11,810 bases of DNA from Bacteroidia bacterium. GTDB taxonomy: Bacteria > Bacteroidota > Bacteroidia > B-17B0 > Aurantibacillaceae. This document shows, one piece after another, positions 1 to 5,747 of the stretch. Position 1 is the first letter of the stretch. Every line of letters begins with the position of its first letter. Under the pieces are notes generated by a model that did not search any database, was not told the DNA's origin, and worked only from the letters and a program-made list of their open reading frames with translations. The DNA is taken from assembly GCA_014379485.1 (NCBI GenBank), contig JACMLS010000080.1, positions 1 through 11,810 of the forward strand. The letters run 5' to 3'. The position numbers and the translations under genes are program-made.

Positions 1-1
1 A

Positions 2-688
2 ACTATGACAGTAACCAATACTGTTGTTAATGGAAACACAAATAATAATGTTACAACTACTACTACCACAACATCAACCGGCACAGGTACGGGTAATGGA
101 GGCGCAAACATTAGTATGGGCGTAAACGGAACAGGACTAAATTTAAATATCAATGTAAATGATGGCACTGGTGGAAATATGAACAGTACAAATACCACCA
201 CAACTACAACTTCTTATTCTACAACCACCACAACAAACGGAGTTACAAACTCTACTTCTGGAGGAAATACACAGGTTAATAGCGGAACAGGCGATGGTAA
301 TATTGGAATTACTATGAATGTTACCGGTACGGGGACAAATACAGTTACTTCAACAAATACAAATACAAACACCAATACAACTTCCACTTCTGCCTGCAGT
401 TTTCAAATGTCACAATCAGAATTTAATGATGCAAAAAAATCTATTGAGGCAAAATCTTTTGAAGACACAAAAATGACTATAGCAAAACAAATTGCAGATA
501 ACAATTGCATGGATGTAAACCAGATAAAAGGTATGATGGCGTTGTTCAGCTTCGAGCAATCAAAACTTGATTTTGCGAAATACTGTTACACTAATTGCTA
601 CGACAAAAAAAATTATTACAAAATGAGCGATGCTTTTACTTTTGAAGCGAGCACTACTGAGTTGAATGAATATATTAAGGGGAAGTAG
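2..688 (+). CDS. DUF4476 protein with long Thr/Asn/Gly-rich region (5' partial)
   Basis: The reading frame is open to the window edge and the first ATG (base 5) sits inside the repetitive region with no start context, so the gene almost certainly begins upstream. Counting from that ATG, residues 1-130 are low complexity: runs of Thr and Asn alternate with Gly-rich stretches such as NISMGVNGTG and NIGITMNVTGTG, which look like degenerate copies of one module. Residues 131-227 form a DUF4476 domain, recognised by the pattern SFEDTKMTIAKQIADNNC, then FSFEQSKLDFAKYCY, then NYYKMSDAFTFE. The domain is common in Bacteroidetes, usually at the C terminus of exported proteins, and its function is unknown. 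Export here is inference because the N terminus is missing. Four Cys residues (131, 168, 194, 198) could form disulfides outside the cytoplasm. The stop is TAG and the downstream repeat starts almost directly after it. Confidence is high for the domain, nil for a precise role. Confidence 0.8.
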   Translation, partial: TMTVTNTVVNGNTNNNVTTTTTTTSTGTGTGNGGANISMGVNGTGLNLNINVNDGTGGNMNSTNTTTTTTSYSTTTTTNGVTNSTSGGNTQVNSGTGDGNIGITMNVTGTGTNTVTSTNTNTNTNTTSTSACSFQMSQSEFNDAKKSIEAKSFEDTKMTIAKQIADNNCMDVNQIKGMMALFSFEQSKLDFAKYCYTNCYDKKNYYKMSDAFTFEASTTELNEYIKGK

Positions 689-690
689 GG

Positions 691-770
691 GGGAGCTTTG
701 CTGCAAGAGAGTTTGATTGGAAAGTATAAGGAGTAAGTATAGAGTATAAGGGGTAAGGAGAAAGTATAAG
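691..770. repeat. Left copy of GTATAAG-rich inverted repeat
   Basis: GGGAGCTTT (691-699) is followed by 23 unrelated bases and then by a 28-base stretch (723-750) built from GTATAAG/GTAAGTATA units. A further degenerate unit follows to 770 (GGGTAAGGAG, then GTATAAG). The reverse complement of 1387-1423 carries the same GGGAGCTTT directly joined to the same 28 bases with one mismatch. The repeat begins three bases after the stop codon of the DUF4476 gene. No target-site duplication is visible. Confidence 0.8.
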
Positions 771-789
771 TTTGGTTGATTTAAGAGAG

Positions 790-823
790 ATCCTGCTCAG
801 GTAGATGAGTGGGATTTTCTTTT
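790..823 (+). terminator. Rho-independent terminator, probably of the DUF4476 gene
   Basis: Bases 790-799 (ATCCTGCTCA) pair with 806-815 (TGAGTGGGAT) over ten positions, two of them G-U pairs, around the six-base loop GGTAGA. The stem is followed by TTTCTTTT. It lies about 100 bases after the DUF4476 stop, beyond the GTATAAG repeat, so it would end transcription entering from the left. Confidence 0.65.
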
Positions 824-876
824 GCTCCGGAAATAAAAATCAGAGATATTACGGATACGATTGTGTCTTTGTAAAG

Positions 877-906
877 CTTGGTAATTGAATTTTTAATTTA
901 CTTTTG
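877..906 (+). promoter_or_regulatory. Candidate Bacteroidetes promoter of the S23 gene
   Basis: TACTTTTG at 899-906 matches the Bacteroidetes -7 consensus TAnnTTTG exactly. CTTG at 877-880 lies 18 bases upstream, near the expected distance for the -33 TTG element. Transcription would start near 912, giving a leader of about 15 bases before the ATG at 928. The call rests on motif matching only. Confidence 0.5.
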
Positions 907-927
907 CCACTCTAAAAAATAAAAATT

Positions 928-1296
928 ATGGACAATACAAAATCATTTAGAGAATTAATTGTTTGGCAAAAAGCACACGCTCTTGTTATTGATGTTTACA
1001 AAATCGCTAAAAAATTTCCGCAAGACGAAATCTACGCATTAACTCAGCAATTAAGACGGGCAGCGGTTTCAATTCCTGCGAATATTGTGGAAGGTTACAA
1101 GAAAAAAACTAAACCATCTAAATTAAATTACCTTAATATTTCAGAAGGAAGTTTAGAGGAGTGCAAATATTATTTTATCCTGAGTTGTGATTTGGAATAC
1201 ATAACTCAAAAAGAAGCTGATAAACTAACCACAAAAGCCGAAGAAGTTGGAAGAATATTAAATGGCTATTATAACTCTATCAACAACTCTCGTTAG
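928..1296 (+). CDS. Four-helix-bundle protein, S23/IVP family
   Basis: This 122-residue protein belongs to the S23 (23S rRNA intervening-sequence protein) family of small four-helix-bundle proteins. Hallmarks are RELIVWQKAH at 8-17, FPQDEIYALTQQLRRAAVSIPANIVEGY at about 30-57, and the helix with LNISEGSLEE at about 69-78. Length and order fit the family. Relatives are encoded inside 23S rRNA intervening sequences in some bacteria and as freestanding genes in many Bacteroidetes; the related Avd protein serves diversity-generating retroelements. No 23S rRNA and no reverse transcriptase is present here. Molecular function is not established for freestanding members; RNA or nucleic-acid binding is a family-level inference. 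The ATG is preceded by the AT-rich leader usual for the phylum, with no Shine-Dalgarno sequence. The gene has its own promoter candidate, a strong terminator directly after its TAG stop, and inverted GTATAAG repeats on both sides, which suggests a self-contained insertable unit. Confidence 0.9.
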   Translation: MDNTKSFRELIVWQKAHALVIDVYKIAKKFPQDEIYALTQQLRRAAVSIPANIVEGYKKKTKPSKLNYLNISEGSLEECKYYFILSCDLEYITQKEADKLTTKAEEVGRILNGYYNSINNSR

Positions 1297-1307
1297 AAGT
1301 CGTCACA

Positions 1308-1343
1308 AAAAGTTTCCGGTTAATCAGTTAACCGGAAACTTTT
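1308..1343. terminator. Strong, probably bidirectional terminator between S23 and DUF805 genes
   Basis: Bases 1308-1323 (AAAAGTTTCCGGTTAA) and 1328-1343 (TTAACCGGAAACTTTT) form a perfect 16-bp stem with the four-base loop TCAG, eleven bases after the S23 stop. The plus strand ends in CTTTTATTTGG and the minus strand in CTTTTTGTG, so it can serve both the S23 gene and the convergent DUF805 transcript. Confidence 0.85.
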
Positions 1344-1386
1344 ATTTGGTTAACAACGCGCTCTAAAAATGTAATATAAAGTCTAT

Positions 1387-1423
1387 CTTATACTTTATAC
1401 TTACTCCTTATACTAAAGCTCCC
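1387..1423. repeat. Right copy of GTATAAG-rich inverted repeat
   Basis: Read on the minus strand, these 37 bases are GGGAGCTTT followed directly by a 28-base GTATAAG/GTAAGTATA block. They match 691-699 plus 723-750 with one mismatch in 37 compared bases. The copy is inverted relative to the left one and lies between the S23 terminator and the 3' end of the DUF805 gene. Confidence 0.8.
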
Positions 1424-1455
1424 TTACATTAAAACCCAAATTCATAAGCCAGGAT

Positions 1456-1812
1456 CTAATAAGTCGCCTTTATGCCATACTTATTATCTGCTTCAACACC
1501 ATCATAGCACGCGAGTACCATTCCATATATCGGAATAAGTAAATGCCAGCCCGTTTTATTTACATCCTGCATTCTACGCACGCCCACACAGATCAATGGC
1601 ATTAATACTGCGCCCAGGTAAATAAGATCTACAACTGTTTGTCCGAGCGCTGTTCCGTCTAACAAAACATCTTTTAATCCGGCCTTGTGAGCAATAAAAT
1701 GTATGGCAACGCTGATTGCAATATTGATAAAGGTGAAATACCAGTATTCGCTTCTGCTCGCTCTTCCATGAAACTTAATGTAATTTTTCCAGGCGCTGAA
1801 GTAGTATTTCAT
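1456..1812 (-). CDS. DUF805 family small membrane protein
   Basis: This 118-residue inner-membrane protein matches DUF805. Diagnostic motifs are FHGRASRSEYWYF at about 14-26, RRMQDVNKTGW at 79-89 (the family's R-R-x-x-D-x-x-x-x-G-W signature) and DNKYG near the C terminus. Hydrophobic segments at about 25-45, 58-78 and 88-103 predict three membrane passes. Length is normal and no domain is missing. The biochemical function of the family is unknown. The gene follows hisB on the same strand after a 68-base gap, so shared transcription is possible, although the two products have no known link. No clear TAnnTTTG element lies directly upstream. The ATG at 1810-1812 is followed by the expected Tyr/Phe-rich amphipathic N terminus, which supports the start. 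The stop is TAG. Confidence 0.88.
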   Translation of the reverse strand: MKYYFSAWKNYIKFHGRASRSEYWYFTFINIAISVAIHFIAHKAGLKDVLLDGTALGQTVVDLIYLGAVLMPLICVGVRRMQDVNKTGWHLLIPIYGMVLACYDGVEADNKYGIKATY

Positions 1813-1880
1813 AAGAAGTTTTTTGTTTTTATAAAATTAAGAATATTTTAAGCGCGATAAATTTGTGTATTACTAATAAT

Positions 1881-3014
1881 TCACAAAACTCCCTTTGTAC
1901 TCGGCAAAATCATATTCTCTTTATCGCGTTTTACCGCCATTTTAATAGATTTTGCAAATGCTTTAAAGATGGCTTCAATTTTATGGTGTTCGTTTTCACC
2001 TTCTGCTTTTATGTTTAAATTACATTTAGCTCCATCAGAAAAAGATTTGAAAAAGTGGAAAAACATTTCTGTGGGCATGTCTCCGATTTTTTCTCTTGTA
2101 AATTTCGCGTTCCATTCCAACCAGTTTCTTCCTCCAAAATCTATTGCTACCTGTGCCAGACAATCGTCCATAGGCAAACAAAAACCGTAGCGTTCAATTC
2201 CCATTTTATTTCCAAGTGCTTTTGCAAAAGTTTCTCCTAACGCAATTGCCACATCTTCTATGGTGTGATGTTCGTCAATATGCAGGTCGCCCTCACAATT
2301 TATTTTAAGATCAATGTTTCCGTGTTTTGCAATTTGCTCCAGCATGTGGTCAAAAAAACCAAGGCCGGTTTTTATTTCTGATGTTCCTTTGCCGTCAAGA
2401 TTCAACTCAACAAGTATATCTGTTTCTTTTGTTTTTCTGTGAGATGAACTTTTCCTGGCCGGTAATTTCAAGAAACTATAAATTTCTTCCCAACTATTTG
2501 CGTTGCAAGAAATACTTTTTTCATCCCGATAGCTATCGGGATCGCCCGCGCTTTCGTTATTGTAAATAAAGATTGAGCCAGAGCCAAGATTTTCCGCTAA
2601 TTTCAGGTCTGTTCTTCTGTCACCTATTACATAAGAATGCGAAAGGTCGTACGTTCCATCCAGATATTTTGTAAGCATTCCGGTTCCCGGCTTTCGTGTT
2701 GGCAAATTTTCTTCCGGAAAACTTTTGTCAATACAAACATCAGAAAATTTTATTCCTTCTCTCTCAAAACTTGCCAGAATAAAATTGTGTATGGGCCAGA
2801 AATTTTCTTCCGGATATTTTTCTGTCCCAAGGCCATCCTGGTTGGTTACCATTACTAATTCATAATCTGTTTCGCGCGCAATTTTGCCAAGCCAGGTAAA
2901 AACCCCCGGCAAAAATTTTAATTGCGCAAAAGAATCTACCTGAAATGTATCAGGCGGTTCCCAGATCAAAGTACCATCGCGGTCAATAAAAAGGACTTTT
3001 TTCTTTTCTTCCAT
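1881..3014 (-). CDS. hisB: HisB: histidinol-phosphatase / imidazoleglycerol-phosphate dehydratase
   Basis: This 377-residue bifunctional cytoplasmic enzyme catalyses two steps of histidine biosynthesis: dehydration of imidazole-glycerol phosphate and dephosphorylation of histidinol phosphate. Residues 1-155 are a HAD-type phosphatase with DRDGT (nucleophile D11, acid/base D13), T57 in VMVTNQDG, K108 in TRKPG and D132/D136 in GDRRTD. Residues from about 195 are the dehydratase, with FFDHM 220-224, the metal-binding DEHHTIED 247-254 and its pseudo-repeat NEHHKIEAIFKAF from 341. All expected dehydratase ligands are present. The Cys/His zinc site of the E. coli phosphatase domain is absent (IDKSFPEENLPTRKP at 95-109), which I believe is usual in Bacteroidetes HisB. 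The linker carries DPDSYRD (158-164), encoded by a palindromic repeat. No other his gene is in the window; the gene is divergent from a WYL regulator. A TGA stop ends it. Confidence 0.96.
   Translation of the reverse strand: MEEKKKVLFIDRDGTLIWEPPDTFQVDSFAQLKFLPGVFTWLGKIARETDYELVMVTNQDGLGTEKYPEENFWPIHNFILASFEREGIKFSDVCIDKSFPEENLPTRKPGTGMLTKYLDGTYDLSHSYVIGDRRTDLKLAENLGSGSIFIYNNESAGDPDSYRDEKSISCNANSWEEIYSFLKLPARKSSSHRKTKETDILVELNLDGKGTSEIKTGLGFFDHMLEQIAKHGNIDLKINCEGDLHIDEHHTIEDVAIALGETFAKALGNKMGIERYGFCLPMDDCLAQVAIDFGGRNWLEWNAKFTREKIGDMPTEMFFHFFKSFSDGAKCNLNIKAEGENEHHKIEAIFKAFAKSIKMAVKRDKENMILPSTKGVL
2523..2543. repeat. Palindromic repeat element inside hisB
   Basis: Bases 2523-2542 form the perfect 20-base palindrome ATCCCGATAGCTATCGGGAT. 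Read on the coding (minus) strand with one more base, GATCCCGATAGCTATCGGGA is identical over 20 bases to 8922-8941 in the histidine kinase gene. It encodes DPDSYR in the linker between the two HisB domains. Confidence 0.85.
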
Positions 3015-3185
3015 AAATTAAATTGTGAAACAAATTTACAAATTGTTTGATTGAACGGGAGCGTTTTTGAAAATCATTTTCATTATCTTTGATTGAAATA
3101 GGATTAGAATTAACAACTAACGAATAATTGTTTCACGCGGCGGCGCAACGTTCGCGACGATTAACGAACAACTTATAACTAATTT
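3015..3185. promoter_or_regulatory. Divergent promoter region between hisB and the WYL regulator
   Basis: These 171 bases separate the divergent start codons. On the minus strand TAAATTTG (3031-3038) matches the -7 consensus TAnnTTTG and would serve hisB with a short leader; no good -33 TTG lies at the usual distance. On the plus side no exact consensus is visible. A GC-rich patch (about 3135-3159) containing the small palindromes AACGTT and TCGCGA lies between two TAACGAA direct repeats (3118-3124 and 3162-3168), a possible operator for the adjacent regulator. This is inference from pattern only. Confidence 0.35.
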
Positions 3186-4103
3186 ATGTCTTACCAGGGA
3201 AAATTAAAACGCTATCTGCTCATAATGGAAAAAATCTCGCGCAGGCCGGGTTGCAATTTTAAGGAATTGTATGAGTTTCTTTTTGATGAAGGTTTTGAAA
3301 TTTCTTCGAGAACATTGCAGCGCGATATTGAGCAAATCAGAAATGAATTTTCTGTTGAAGTGCTTTATGATTCAGTTAGGAAAGGATATTTTATTAAAAG
3401 TGAAGAGGGAACAGATATTGAAGGGTTTTTGCAGTTACTCGCAATCAATGATACCAATGTGGTGTTAATGGATTCTGTTAAAGAAGGAAATTCGCTTATG
3501 AAATTTGTTCAGTTTGATAAAGTGAAAAACTTTAGCGGAACTGTACATTTTAAACCCTTGCTGGAAGCGGCTCAAAAATTCAAAAAAATAAAAATAACCC
3601 ACAAAGGTTTTGGAGCTGATACGGAAAAAGAATACCTCGTTGAGCCTTATATTTTAAAAGAGTATGACGGGCGCTGGTACGTTTGGGGAAAAATTGACGC
3701 AAAAAAAGGTCCCGCAGAGGAAACTTTCAGAACGTTTGGACTTGACAGAATTTTAAAAACAGAAATTACAGGAAAAAAATTTGAACGCGATAAAAAAATT
3801 GACCCTGAAGAAATTTTCGCTTATAATCTTGGAGTAATTTATGCTGCAGGCGATCCTAAAGAAATTACTCTTTCTTTTTCTCCTATGATGGGAAAATATA
3901 TTAAAGCACTGCCCATTCACACATCGCAAAAGATCATTACCGACGATAGCAAGGAATTTACCATTCAGCTATTTTTGCGCATCAATCATGAGTTAAAAAA
4001 AGTAATTCTTTCTTACGGCCCGGACGTTAAGGTCTTAGGCCCTAAAGTACTGGCAACAGAAATTTCTTCGCTCTACAAAAAGGCTTTAAAAAACTCGGGA
4101 TAA
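3186..4103 (+). CDS. WYL-domain transcriptional regulator (HTH-WYL-WCX)
   Basis: This 305-residue cytoplasmic protein has the standard architecture of WYL regulators. Residues about 7-62 are a DeoR-like winged helix-turn-helix, with recognition-helix region EISSRTLQRDIEQIRNEF at 38-55. Residues about 122-190 form the WYL domain, with the core VEPYILKEYDGRWYVWGKI at 152-170, where RWYV stands for the name-giving motif, and FRTFGLDRI at 181-189. Residues about 225-300 form the C-terminal WCX extension. WYL domains sense small ligands, often nucleotides or nucleic acid, and many members respond to DNA damage or control defence systems. No such system is adjacent; the neighbours are hisB (divergent) and a DUF1801/YdeI protein 117 bases downstream. 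The target is therefore unknown, and autoregulation through the divergent region is the simplest guess. Length is normal and the ATG start gives a complete HTH. No sign of damage. Confidence 0.92.
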   Translation: MSYQGKLKRYLLIMEKISRRPGCNFKELYEFLFDEGFEISSRTLQRDIEQIRNEFSVEVLYDSVRKGYFIKSEEGTDIEGFLQLLAINDTNVVLMDSVKEGNSLMKFVQFDKVKNFSGTVHFKPLLEAAQKFKKIKITHKGFGADTEKEYLVEPYILKEYDGRWYVWGKIDAKKGPAEETFRTFGLDRILKTEITGKKFERDKKIDPEEIFAYNLGVIYAAGDPKEITLSFSPMMGKYIKALPIHTSQKIITDDSKEFTIQLFLRINHELKKVILSYGPDVKVLGPKVLATEISSLYKKALKNSG

Positions 4104-4220
4104 TTTTTTTACATTTGAATATCAAAAATTCTTCCTAATGAAATAGCCATATACCATAAAGTATAAAGCGGATGAATATGGCGTATTCCATGTGACTTGT
4201 AAAAAACAAATATTATACAC

Positions 4221-4844
4221 ATGAAAAATACTGATAAACGGGTAGATGATTACATTGAAAAAGCGCAGGACTTTGCAAAGCCGATCTTAATACACATGCG
4301 CCAACTCATACACAAAGCCTGTCCGGATGTGCAGGAGACCTGGAAATGGTCTTTTCCGAATTTTGGTTATAAGGGAGAAATGATGTGCCATATAGCATCC
4401 TTTAAACAGCATTGCGCTTTTGGTTTCTGGAAAGCTGCTATAATGGAAGACAAAAAAAATGTGCTGGAAAAACAAAACCGCGAAGCCATGGGGCACATGG
4501 GCAGAATTACCACCTTAAAAGATCTGCCTTCTGATAAAATAATTATTGCGCTGGTTAAACAGGCAATGAAATTGAATGATGAGGGAAAAAAACTTCCGCC
4601 AAGAAAAAAAGCTTCTGATAAAGAAAAGAAGGAATTAAAAGTGCCCGCAGATTTTTTAAAAGCAATTTCTAAAAACAAAAAAGCACTGGCAACTTTTAAC
4701 GCGTTCAGCTATTCTAACAAAAAAGAATATATAGAATGGATCACCGAAGCAAAAACAGAAGAAACCAAAGAGAAGAGAATGGCAACTGCTGTTGATTGGA
4801 TGGAAGACGGAAAATCGCGTCACTGGAAGTATAAGAATTGTTAG
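4221..4844 (+). CDS. DUF1801 and YdeI/OmdA domain protein
   Basis: This 207-residue protein combines two domains often found together. Residues about 15-115 are DUF1801, an SCP-like alpha/beta fold, with MRQLIHKACPDVQETWKWSFPNF at 26-48 and CAFGFWKAAIM at 65-75. Residues about 138-200 are the bacteriocin-protection YdeI/OmpD-associated (OmdA) domain, with VPADFLKAI at 141-149, FSYSNKKEYIEWI at 162-174 and TKEKRMATAVDWM from about 182. A Lys-rich linker (KKLPPRKKASDKEKKELK, 123-140) joins them. It has no signal peptide or membrane segment, so it is probably cytoplasmic. The name of the family derives from an enterobacterial relative linked to peptide-bacteriocin resistance; whether this protein does anything similar is unknown. 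It lies on the same strand as the WYL regulator after a 117-base gap, so co-transcription is uncertain. The ATG start follows an AT-rich leader without a Shine-Dalgarno sequence. The stop is TAG. Confidence 0.88.
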   Translation: MKNTDKRVDDYIEKAQDFAKPILIHMRQLIHKACPDVQETWKWSFPNFGYKGEMMCHIASFKQHCAFGFWKAAIMEDKKNVLEKQNREAMGHMGRITTLKDLPSDKIIIALVKQAMKLNDEGKKLPPRKKASDKEKKELKVPADFLKAISKNKKALATFNAFSYSNKKEYIEWITEAKTEETKEKRMATAVDWMEDGKSRHWKYKNC

Positions 4845-4898
4845 GGTTATTTTACACGTTGAAAAATTGTTTTAATATTTGATATTAGCTTTTCCCTA

Positions 4899-4945
4899 TT
4901 CTCTGTGCAACTCCGCTTCTCTGTCCTCCGTGTCCACCTGAGGTT
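4899..4945. repeat. CTCTGTG/CTCCGTG dispersed-repeat-like sequence
   Basis: The gap between the convergent YdeI-type and TauE genes holds two diverged units starting TTCTCTGT (4899 and 4917), then CCTCCGTGTCCACC. On the other strand this reads as a GG(T/A)-GACACGGAGGACAGAGAA-type string. It resembles the CACAGAG/CACGGAG intergenic repeats I know from many bacterial genomes. The rest of the 103-base gap is AT-rich with no convincing terminator stem. Confidence 0.45.
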
Positions 4946-4947
4946 CA

Positions 4948-5637
4948 TTAAGAGGTAAACAGATCAACCGTCATCTTAATAATAAAAGCGGTTACAACGA
5001 TTATAAAGAACACACGAATAAATCCGCTCCCCTTTTTTATTGCAAGTGAGGTGCCCAGGAGAGAACCGCCAATGTTCATGATTGCAACAGGAATGGCGAC
5101 ATAAAAATCAACATCGCCATGCGAAATGAAAAGACAAAGTGCGGCAATGTTTGTTACCGCGTTTACAAGTTTTGCATGAGCAGAAGCCTGTAAAAATTCA
5201 AATCCAAAAAGAACCACGTAAATAAAAACCAAAAAACTTCCGGTGCCAGGACCGAAAAATCCGTCGTAAAAACCAATGATCAGCCCGGTTAAAGCGCTTA
5301 GTATAATTTGCTTTTTGCCCGAAATTTCTTTTGCTTTTTTTGAAACCCCGAAATTTTTATTGAAAAAAGTGTAAATGGCAACTAATGAAAAGAGAACAAT
5401 AATAATTGGTTTAAGTGTCTTCTCATTAATGCCTTTTACTGCCATAGCGCCAAAATAAGCGCAGGGAATTGCAAAAAGAATTGCCGGAAAAATTGCGCGG
5501 AAAATTACTTTTGTTTTTGAAAGATATTTAACTGCAGCAACAGAGGTTCCGGCAAAACCTGCCAGTTTACTTGTTCCAAAAATAAGTGGTAGTGCTTTTC
5601 CCTTAAAAAAAAACATGAGTGCCGGTAATTGTATCAA
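4948..5637 (-). CDS. TauE/SafE family permease (longest intact frame, N terminus cut off by TAG)
   Basis: The protein belongs to the TauE/SafE family of anion exporters (sulfite, sulfoacetate and similar), with about eight membrane helices in two inverted halves. The second-half signature GFYDGFFGPGTGSFLVF is intact, and the first-half partner is IDAIIGGGGLIQLPAL. The longest stop-free frame starts at an internal TTG (5635-5637) that falls within the first-half motif, directly after GGGG. That codon would drop the first helix and is not a credible native start. The same frame continues upstream through the missing residues as far as a TAG at 5701-5703, and then to an ATG at 5716-5718, which gives about 256 residues, normal for the family. 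The gene lies 29 bases after the TMTC-like gene and is probably co-transcribed with it. The substrate cannot be told from sequence. It is either a recent nonsense pseudogene, a sequencing error, or a gene using an unusual start. Confidence 0.85.
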   Translation of the reverse strand: MIQLPALMFFFKGKALPLIFGTSKLAGFAGTSVAAVKYLSKTKVIFRAIFPAILFAIPCAYFGAMAVKGINEKTLKPIIIVLFSLVAIYTFFNKNFGVSKKAKEISGKKQIILSALTGLIIGFYDGFFGPGTGSFLVFIYVVLFGFEFLQASAHAKLVNAVTNIAALCLFISHGDVDFYVAIPVAIMNIGGSLLGTSLAIKKGSGFIRVFFIIVVTAFIIKMTVDLFTS

Positions 5638-5718
5638 TCCTCCACCGCCAATAATAGCGTCAATAAATCCGGCGCCAAATGCTGCAAAGAGTAAGAGTAT
5701 CTATTCCCAAATGTGCAT
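5638..5718 (-). pseudogene. Interrupted 5' end of the TauE/SafE gene (in-frame TAG at codon 6)
   Basis: Reading the minus strand from the ATG at 5716-5718 gives MHIWE, then TAG (5701-5703), then ILLLFAAFGAGFIDAIIGGG joined in frame to the remaining 230 residues. That stretch is the usual first helix and Gly-rich motif of TauE/SafE proteins. Replacing TAG by CAG would give MHIWEQILLLFAAF, a normal start for the family. TAG ends several neighbouring genes here (DUF4476, S23, DUF805, YdeI-type, TMTC-like), so general recoding of TAG is unlikely. No ATG, GTG or TTG lies between the TAG and base 5637. Confidence 0.75.
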
Positions 5719-5747
5719 AAGAAATCAGGAATTACTTTTACAACCAT

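Noticed and set aside
2..393. Short-unit repeats as a CRISPR array
   Set aside because: The units are degenerate, unspaced and form an open reading frame encoding Thr/Asn-rich protein; no repeat-spacer periodicity exists.
928..1296. S23 gene as the Avd partner of a diversity-generating retroelement
   Set aside because: No reverse transcriptase, template repeat or variable repeat is visible in the window, and the protein reads as an ordinary freestanding S23 member.
1862..1887. TTTGTG/CACAAA inverted repeat as hisB terminator
   Set aside because: The stem is only six A-T-rich pairs around a 14-base loop, it overlaps the hisB stop codon and no T run follows.
1969..2858. Several plus-strand frames opposite hisB
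   Set aside because: They are antisense to a full, well-conserved HisB and have no domain-like sequence.
4146..4182. GCCATAT/ATATGGC inverted repeat upstream of the YdeI-type gene as an operator
   Set aside because: Seven-base arms 23 bases apart in AT-rich DNA are weak evidence, and no promoter element is placed consistently with them.
4948..5718. General recoding of TAG as a sense codon
   Set aside because: TAG serves as the natural stop of at least five neighbouring genes here, so only this site is anomalous.
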